Source: Physella acuta (lineage: Eukaryota > Mollusca > Gastropoda > Physidae). Taken from it: DNA of 64,000 bases. The position numbers were made by a program, and so were the translations under genes. Position 1 is the first letter of the stretch; the number at the start of each line of letters is the position of its first letter. Under the pieces are notes generated by a model. That model saw only the letters and a program-made list of their open reading frames with translations, was not told where the DNA came from and made no database searches. The DNA is taken from positions 1 to 64,000 of the forward strand of contig NW_026733833.1 of NCBI RefSeq assembly GCF_028476545.1, read 5' to 3'. Shown here in pieces: positions 55,894 to 64,000 of this stretch.

Positions 55894-57211
55894 TATGTCT
55901 GTCTCTCTCTCCCTCTGTATGTACACATAATGAAATCTATACAAATGATATTTAAATGTTACATATCCATTCCCCCCCCCCCCACCCCCCACCTACATCA
56001 CCCCTTCCCTCCCACCAAACATAATGATCTTGTTAAAGTTCTAATTGCTTGCTGGTTCTGGCCACAAAGTACACCTCATGAAGTGATAACACTGAATTAT
56101 AACAATTAAAACAATGCTATGGTTTGTTCTGCCTTATTGCTCTTAATCTCCCCATAGTGTGGTGTGTATAGTGTTGTCATTTGAATGACTTTGAGGGGTT
56201 CTTCACCCTCCCCCTGGTTCAATTATTCGTGGTCATGGTCCAATTATTCCTGGTTGTGGTTCAGCTAATTGTAGGGCATGTTGTCATTGAGATGTGAGAG
56301 TTTTTAATACAAAAAAAAAAAATTGCCCTTGGTTGTCTTTCTTGAGTTTTCATGGTTATGCCCCCCTTTCCACTAGCTTGCCTCCCTTCAGTACTAAATT
56401 TGGTATGCAGTGACCTAGACATGCCTCAGCAGTGAAGCTAGCTTGAAGCTGTTGACATTGGTCATCATTCAGTGAACATGTGTGTAGTCTCAGTGTCACC
56501 GAAGTTAAGGTGACTTCACATCTAACACAAAAAGTAGGACCTTGATGTGCTGGTGTGGTATGTGATTGATTGGCTTGTAAGTTGTGCATGAGAATGTGTT
56601 TAGCTTGAGGTAAAAATAAAATTAGAACACATGTAATACTTCACTATTTATATGAAGTATATACTGTGATTTACATTAACTGACTGGGAAAATAAATCAA
56701 CAATTAAGAAAAGAAATTAAGAAACTATTGCGTGTTTAATTTTTTAATCCATTTTAAAATATGCATTTATGGCATAAGTTTGTAATACCTTATGTTAATT
56801 CTTATAAAATAAGTTTCTATTTTACAGTTTTAGCTTACTTACTTAATCTTTGAGATCTATTAGATTATCTACAATAAATATGATTATAAGATTATTAGAG
56901 TTTTGTAAAATTAGATGTTAAAATGTTTATGAAATAATTAATACACTAAAAATTTTGTTTATTACTCTTAATGCTTGATAAAGAGTCATTATATCATTTT
57001 TAATATAAAATAACTGTAGGCTTTTTTAAGTTATATATAGTTTTTATAAAAATCAAATTTTTATTATGGTTAGAGGTACTGTGTTGCTAAGTCTAATTTT
57101 GTTCTACGCCATTTGTAGTTCCTAACCCTGGATTAGTCGGGCGATGTTGTATCTATATCTCCCACAGTAGTGGTGGTAGTAAAGTACCCTTTTAAACCTG
57201 ATTGTCCACGT
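55894..57211. other. AT-rich intergenic
   Basis: C tract at 55970-55990. A 77-codon minus-strand frame at 56356-56589 has cysteines but no recognised domain. No supported gene. Confidence 0.4.
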
Positions 57212-57427
57212 GGCAGGTGAAGTAGAGTTCACCTGTTTCAGTGATTTTTAGCGTATGAAAGGAAGTATGGTCAACACTGTGTCTAGCTGCCTTTACTTTC
57301 ACTAATGTGAATCAGATACCTGTCAAGACTGGGTGGACTCAAGATTGCTCTATTAACACAACCCAGCATTCACACTAAGACTTTTGAGTTAGCAGATGTA
57401 TGCTCTACCATCTGACCACACCATCCC
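57212..57427 (-). repeat. SINE family A, near full length
   Basis: caggtgaagtagagttcacc through gggtggactcaagattgctc to the inverted head ending gctctaccatctgaccacac and catccca. Moderately diverged. Confidence 0.88.
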
Positions 57428-57569
57428 ACATATCAGCTACTATGCAAAGATTTGAATCTGTGTTAACAGCTTTCAAAAATTAATAATCTGTTTAGGCTGA
57501 TGTAGCTGTTCCACATTCTTGAAATAGTTTGAAAAGACTGGTTTCTATTTATAGACATGCCCTTGGATG

Positions 57570-57765
57570 TCTGACTAAATATACATGAAAGTCAGCTACA
57601 GCTATAGTTGACTAGTAAAAGTTAAAAGGGTATAATCTGAATATACTTGACAGTCAACTACAGCTTTAGTTGATTAGTAAAAGTTAAAAGGGTATAATCT
57701 GAATATACTTGACAACTACAGCTATAGTTGACTAGTAGTAGTAAAAAGGGGGGATAATCTTAACT
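57570..57765. repeat. ~70-bp tandem repeat, three copies
   Basis: ctacagctatagttgactag, taaaagttaaaagggtataa and tctgaatatacttgacagtc recur. The third copy is shortened and ends in a G run. Confidence 0.88.
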
Positions 57766-57989
57766 TGCTTTAGGATTAATGAATGACAGCTGCAATGTTT
57801 ATGGAGCATGGGCAGTGGGTTTAGATTTTAGTAGTTGTTTGGATGTAGGCATACATAGATGTTAGCTACAACTTTAGTTAAGTACTTGAAACTAACTGAG
57901 AGTTTAGTAGTTGTCTGAGTATAGGTACATGCATGTTCACAACTTAAGTTGAGTACTTGAAGTTAAGCAATTTTTAGTTGTGTGTGTGC

Positions 57990-59945
<1,956 letters not shown>

Positions 59946-59949
59946 GTAT

Positions 59950-60196
59950 AAAATAAAAAGTATCTGTAAAGGCAGAAAAAAATGAAATGTATCTTTATAG
60001 GCAGAAAAAAATCAAACATATCTGTAACGGCGGAAAAATCATATGTATCTGTAAACAGAGAAAAATTCAAACGTAAAGGCAGAAAAATTCAAATGTATCT
60101 GTAAAGGCAGAAAAAATCAAATGTATCTGTAAAGGCAGAAAAAAAAATCAAACATATCTGTAAAGGCAGAAAAAAAATCAAACATATCTGTAAAGG
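59950..60196. repeat. ~29-bp tandem repeat, about 9 copies
   Basis: Units of ATCTGTAAAGGCAGAAAAAA plus tcaaacat, with A-run length variation. Confidence 0.9.
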
Positions 60197-61138
60197 CAGG
60201 AAAGGGAATTAATCTCCATGCTGGCAAATGACATGGAGAGTGGAATTCAGATTTTCTGCTATTGATCTCCCCTTGCTACAGTCCTTGTCTCATTAACACT
60301 CATTTAGCACTGTAAAAAAAAAAATTTCAAACCTTCCTCTAATAGCTACACATTTTTTATTGTAGACAAAATGATGCTTAATCAAGTGATTATGTTTTTT
60401 TTTTAAAAAGCGTGTAGTATTAAGCAGCTTTTTAATAAGCAAAAATATAATAGTAGATGTTGATGTTTCTCTATATGTTTTCTTCCTAGACTTAAAGAAT
60501 GCTTACGGATTTATATTTATGTTCTAGTAATGACTAGGATTTCTGAAAGACGTTTTTTTTTCTCTGTCAAGAAAACTATATCAATTGGTAGTTGATAGTT
60601 TGATTATCATTTTAATAGCTAAACATTTTTATTAAAGATAAAATGATATTGATTTAATTAAGTAATTAGGCTGCAGTAAATGTTTGTATGTATTAAGAAG
60701 AGGTCTTTCTCCTGATAAGCAGAATATATTAAGTAGCTACTAGTAGTTGATAGCACACCTTTTCTGGTCTCATCTTAAAGGTTACATTTCATTTTTTATC
60801 TGTATTTTCTTTTAATTTGCCTTAGGACTTCTAGTTTAATAAATCATAAAAAAAATTTCATCTCTGTTAAGGCTTGTTTTCATTAAGTGATTGCAAAAAT
60901 TGCTGATTAAAATAAGACGATGTTTACAGTAAAGTGTTTATTATAGTCAATTAACTTTTATGACGGTTGTAAAATTAGCAGTGTATTTCCAGTAATGTAG
61001 CATGTGTTGCTGGCAGTTAGTTGAAGAAAACAAACCTGGTGTTGGGGTATTGTCTTGCTTTAACTCTCTGCCCAGAGGGTGTTAGCATTGATTGGTAATT
61101 AAACTAATTACATTGTTATTTTTTTTCTTTCATTGCAG
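60197..61138. other. AT-rich intron-like sequence
   Basis: No gene seen. The final 40 bp form a polypyrimidine tract and acceptor for the exon at 61139. Confidence 0.45.
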
Positions 61139-61172
61139 AGACGGATCTGAAGGGATGTTCACTGATGATGAA
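61139..61172 (+). CDS. Candidate 34-bp coding exon
   Basis: A strong acceptor (tgttattttttttctttcattgcag) ends at 61138 and a fair donor, GAA|GTGAGG, starts at 61173. Entered in phase 1 from the 47427 exon it reads ETDLKGCSLMM. Without splicing at 61173 that frame meets a stop one codon later, so this may be the last coding exon. In another frame it holds ATGTTCACTGATGATGAA (MFTDDE), so it could instead be the start of a coding region with upstream UTR exons. Confidence 0.4.
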
Positions 61173-61539
61173 GTGAGGAGGACATGTGCTTTTGTGTGTT
61201 TACAAAAAAAAATAATGAGCTGCGGTTGAGTATTGCATTACAATTTAATTTTTATTCCTTTAACTCTATGTTTGGTATTAAATCATTAAGAAAGATAACT
61301 CTTGTTGATGGAGTTACCTGTCTTGAGAACATTTTTATCTATCTTGTACACCTCTAGCAATATTGACAAAAAGGACTTTAATTTTTCCAATATCAATTTC
61401 CCCCTCCCTCCTTCCCCACCTACATGAAGATCAATTATCATCCAACTCAAAAGTTACTGTGGTGAAATAATTGAATATTATAATTTGTGGAAATAAAACT
61501 AATCATCACTATTACACATATGCATGCAGATGTGATATT

Positions 61540-61646
61540 TACATATATATATTTTTATGTATGCACACACATGTGTGTATCTATGCATATGTATGCATAT
61601 ATGTGTACATATTTGTATATAAATATATACATATATATGTATGTAG

Positions 61647-61719
<73 letters not shown>

Positions 61720-61735
61720 TATAAGTATATATATG
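61540..61735. repeat. (TA)n/(TATG)n microsatellite
   Basis: tatgcatatgtg-type units, then pure TA at 61649-61698, then (TATG)n. Confidence 0.93.
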
Positions 61736-61739
61736 CATG

Positions 61740-62690
61740 ATAACTTATTTTTTGCCTTTATCAGTTCTTCGTCCATTACATTATGGTTGCTGGAAAAATG
61801 ACAAAGATGAATGTATGATTGGGAAGTGTATGTTGCTGTATAACAGTCGTATGTTGCTGTGCTATAACAGTGCTTAGGTTGTGGTGACGCATGTGGGAAT
61901 GCACATATACGCTAGCTGTACCTACTCTTAGCACTATAGATAAGTCATGTGACTATAGCAGGTGGTTGCTGTGAGATGTGTTTGCACTAGGGTCAAAGGT
62001 TACATACATAATATACTAGAGAATACCACTGAGATTTTATTGTGAATTTACTATTCCAGTAATTCTGAGTAATGTTTATGGTGTCTTTTTTGAGAGTGGA
62101 GTGGTGAAGTGGTAGAGCATATAGGTACATGCATCTTGTGTTTTGATCTCTTTTCGCCTTGCCTCCATTGAAAATGTTCTACTAATTTCTAGATTTCTTG
62201 TTAAAAACAATTTTAAGCAAAATATAAGATAGGCTACCTCTAAATTTGTTCAGCTGTGGTTTGTACCTGACATTTAGAGTGAAAGTGTCGAGTTGAGGCA
62301 TTGTTGAATTCAGTTAGTTTTTATAGCCCTTATTACGTCTAATTTGACGGCATATACTTGTTGGACTAAAATGCAGTTTAATTTGTTTACAAAATCAGTA
62401 ATTTTACATTGATAGAAAATATATATTTTTAAATTTCTAAATTCTCAGTAATTTCAAATTTTAAATTTAAAAACTAATTAGTGTTCATTTAAAAAAAAAA
62501 ATCAATTTTATTTTTTAAATACATTTTAAAAAGTAGGAAATCTTTTAGGATGCACTTGAATAATTCTTGAATGGCTAATGAGGGTTGGCTGTTGTATGCC
62601 TAATGCAAGAAATGTATGTGTTTGAAAGATGGCAGCCTTATAGGTATAATTAAGTTTACAAGGTAATCAATTACTTATGTTTTTGTTCTC
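61740..62690. other. AT-rich intron-like sequence
   Basis: No gene seen. gtggagtggtgaagtggtagagcata near 62095 recalls the family A SINE head but the match is short. Confidence 0.4.
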
Positions 62691-62696
62691 TTACAG

Positions 62697-62741
62697 GGAG
62701 ATAAGTATAACACAGATGACAAGAATGTAGTATCAGTTTAA
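62697..62741 (+). other. Candidate exon start
   Basis: The acceptor ttatgtttttgttctcttacag ends at 62696. The sequence after it is open for 14 codons in phase 0 (GDKYNTDDKNVVSV then a stop). In phase 2 it is open for 11 codons. No convincing donor follows, so it would be terminal or a false site. The segment from about 62717 is tandemly duplicated downstream. Confidence 0.3.
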
Positions 62742-62930
62742 TATCTTCACGGTTTTTTTTATTCACAGTATTGTTTTCTTACATTTTCACATATCTAATA
62801 TAATACTAACAATGAAGGACAAGAATGTAGTATCTGTTTAATACCATCACTTTTTTTTAACTCACAGTATTGTTTTCTTAAACTTAAACTTTCACACAAC
62901 TTATATAATACTAGTATAATTTCTACAATT
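62715..62930. repeat. ~100-bp tandem duplication
   Basis: gacaagaatgtagtatcagt, taat, tcacagtattgttttctta, cacatatctaatataatact at 62717 recurs at 62819 with small changes. Confidence 0.85.
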
Positions 62931-62958
62931 TCACATTGTTTTTGATTTATTTCCAGTA

Positions 62959-63696
62959 TTTTTACTTTCTCGTATATACGTAGTATAGAGAAAGTATTGT
63001 AATCGTGCAAAATAAACCGGGAGTGATCTCCCCTAAACTTTCTCGAATATTCTTATATAAAATAACAGGGGATGGTAACTCGGGCTATAGACATGATTTT
63101 TAATCCATTTTAAATACTTAAAGTTTTAAAAATAGAATAAAATCTCGTAGACAAATTAATTGCACACCAAGTGAACGCCAAATAAAAAAGCGCAAAATGG
63201 TGCGCAATATTATTAGTACTTTTAAAATTTACATTAGTTTTTTGAGAAATCGGAAGTAGCGTAAAGTACTACTTCCAGTCAACGGAAATGACTCAAAATT
63301 TAATAGAAGGTGGAAAATTAGATCTTTTACTTACATATGAAATTTCATTTATCTATCTGAAATAGTACTCAAGTTATAGGCTTTTGAAAAATTCAAAGTA
63401 GGAAAAGTACCACTTCCGGTTATCGGAAATCGCTCAAAAGTTGATACGGATCTACGATTTTAATTAAATACTTATATATGAAATTTCATCAACCTAGCTG
63501 TAACGGTACTCAAGTTATCGTGTTTACACACGGACAGACAGACACACAGACAGACACACAGACATACGGACAAGATTGCAAAATTATGTTTTTCCGTATC
63601 AGTGAGGTGTGAAACGTCAAGATTTGTAAAAATCTCGATTTTTTTTTTTTGCACGATTACAAGACTTTCTCTATACTTCGTATATACGAGAAAGTA
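62959..63696. mobile_element. Non-autonomous element with ~47-bp terminal inverted repeats
   Basis: The left end TACTTTCTCGTATATACG plus tagtatagagaaagtattgtaatcgtgc is the inverted form of the right end (gcacgattac through atatacgagaaagta), with about two mismatches in 47. The interior contains two imperfect ~150-bp direct repeats (about 63247-63395 and 63396-63525), each with acttccggt, cggaaat, tatgaaatttcat and ggtactcaagttat. No coding capacity. Superfamily not assigned. Confidence 0.8.
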
Positions 63697-64000
63697 AAAA
63701 AAAATCGAGAAATCGAGATTTTTACAAATCTCGACGTTTTACACCTCACTGATACGGAAAAACATAATTTTGCAATCTTGTCCGTATGTCTGTCTGTGTG
63801 TCTGTGTGTCCGTGTGTAAACACGATAACTTGAGTACCGTTACAGCTAGGTTGATGAAATTTCATATGTAAGTATTATATCAAAATCGTAGATCCGTATC
63901 AACTTTTGAGCGATTTCCGATAACCGGAAGTGGTACTTTTCCTACTTTGAATTTTTCAAAAGCCTATAACTTGAGTACTATTTCAGATAGATAAATGAAA
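63340..64000. repeat. Large foldback (inverted repeat) around a terminal repeat
   Basis: The left arm 63340-63648 is the near-perfect reverse complement of the right arm 63697-64000, which continues past the window. The 45-bp spacer is the right terminal repeat of the element at 62959-63696. Thus a second inverted copy abuts the first and shares one terminal repeat. Confidence 0.9.

Noticed and set aside
56356-56589. 77-codon minus-strand frame with several cysteines
   Set aside because: Cysteine spacing fits no family I recognise; no signal peptide or splice support.

Overview
The window reads as non-coding nuclear DNA of an invertebrate animal, most likely a gastropod mollusc. It is AT-rich, packed with tRNA-derived SINEs, short hAT-type MITEs, many minisatellites and long (TA)n, (GATA)n and G/C runs, and it has almost no long open reading frames. 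The taxon is inferred from genome texture and the SINE style, not from a diagnostic gene.

The only long intact gene is on the minus strand at 10.5-13.5 kb. It encodes a protein of about 980 residues that I read as a DDE-type DNA transposase (DD...C-x2-H...E pattern) with a Lys/Ser/Pro-rich, coiled-coil N-terminus. A short intron lies just upstream of its start codon. Two tandem-repeat blocks lie just downstream, at 9.2-9.7 and 9.77-10.26 kb, one with a 139-bp period.

Layout: 0-6.4 kb holds two minisatellites, a hAT-like MITE, (TA)n, SINE pieces and two more MITEs. 7.7-8.1 kb is a CpG-richer promoter-like stretch ending in a possible first coding exon. 8.3-14.9 kb is the transposase region. 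15-20.3 kb contains degenerate repeats, an apparently perfect 1,058-bp tandem duplication and a 24-bp minisatellite. 20.9-31.1 kb mixes MITEs, minisatellites, a LINE remnant and two SINE families. 31.5-32.7 kb is a possible non-autonomous Helitron. 34-42.3 kb is dominated by microsatellites and four minisatellites (20, 62, 32/28 and 23 bp). 42.5-45.7 kb is a cluster of MITEs and SINEs. 46.0-47.5 kb is a CpG-rich promoter-like region followed by a well-formed exon. 48-60 kb is microsatellites, MITEs, SINEs and AT-rich sequence. 61-62.8 kb has two splice-acceptor-bounded candidate exons. The last kilobase is a MITE that folds back on an inverted second copy.

Four plus-strand candidate exons (8105-8120, 37892-37946, 47427-47530, 61139-61172) have good splice signals, and their open frames join in matching phase. 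They may be the start of one host gene with very long introns, into which the transposase and repeats are inserted. This is inference, and I do not recognise the protein.
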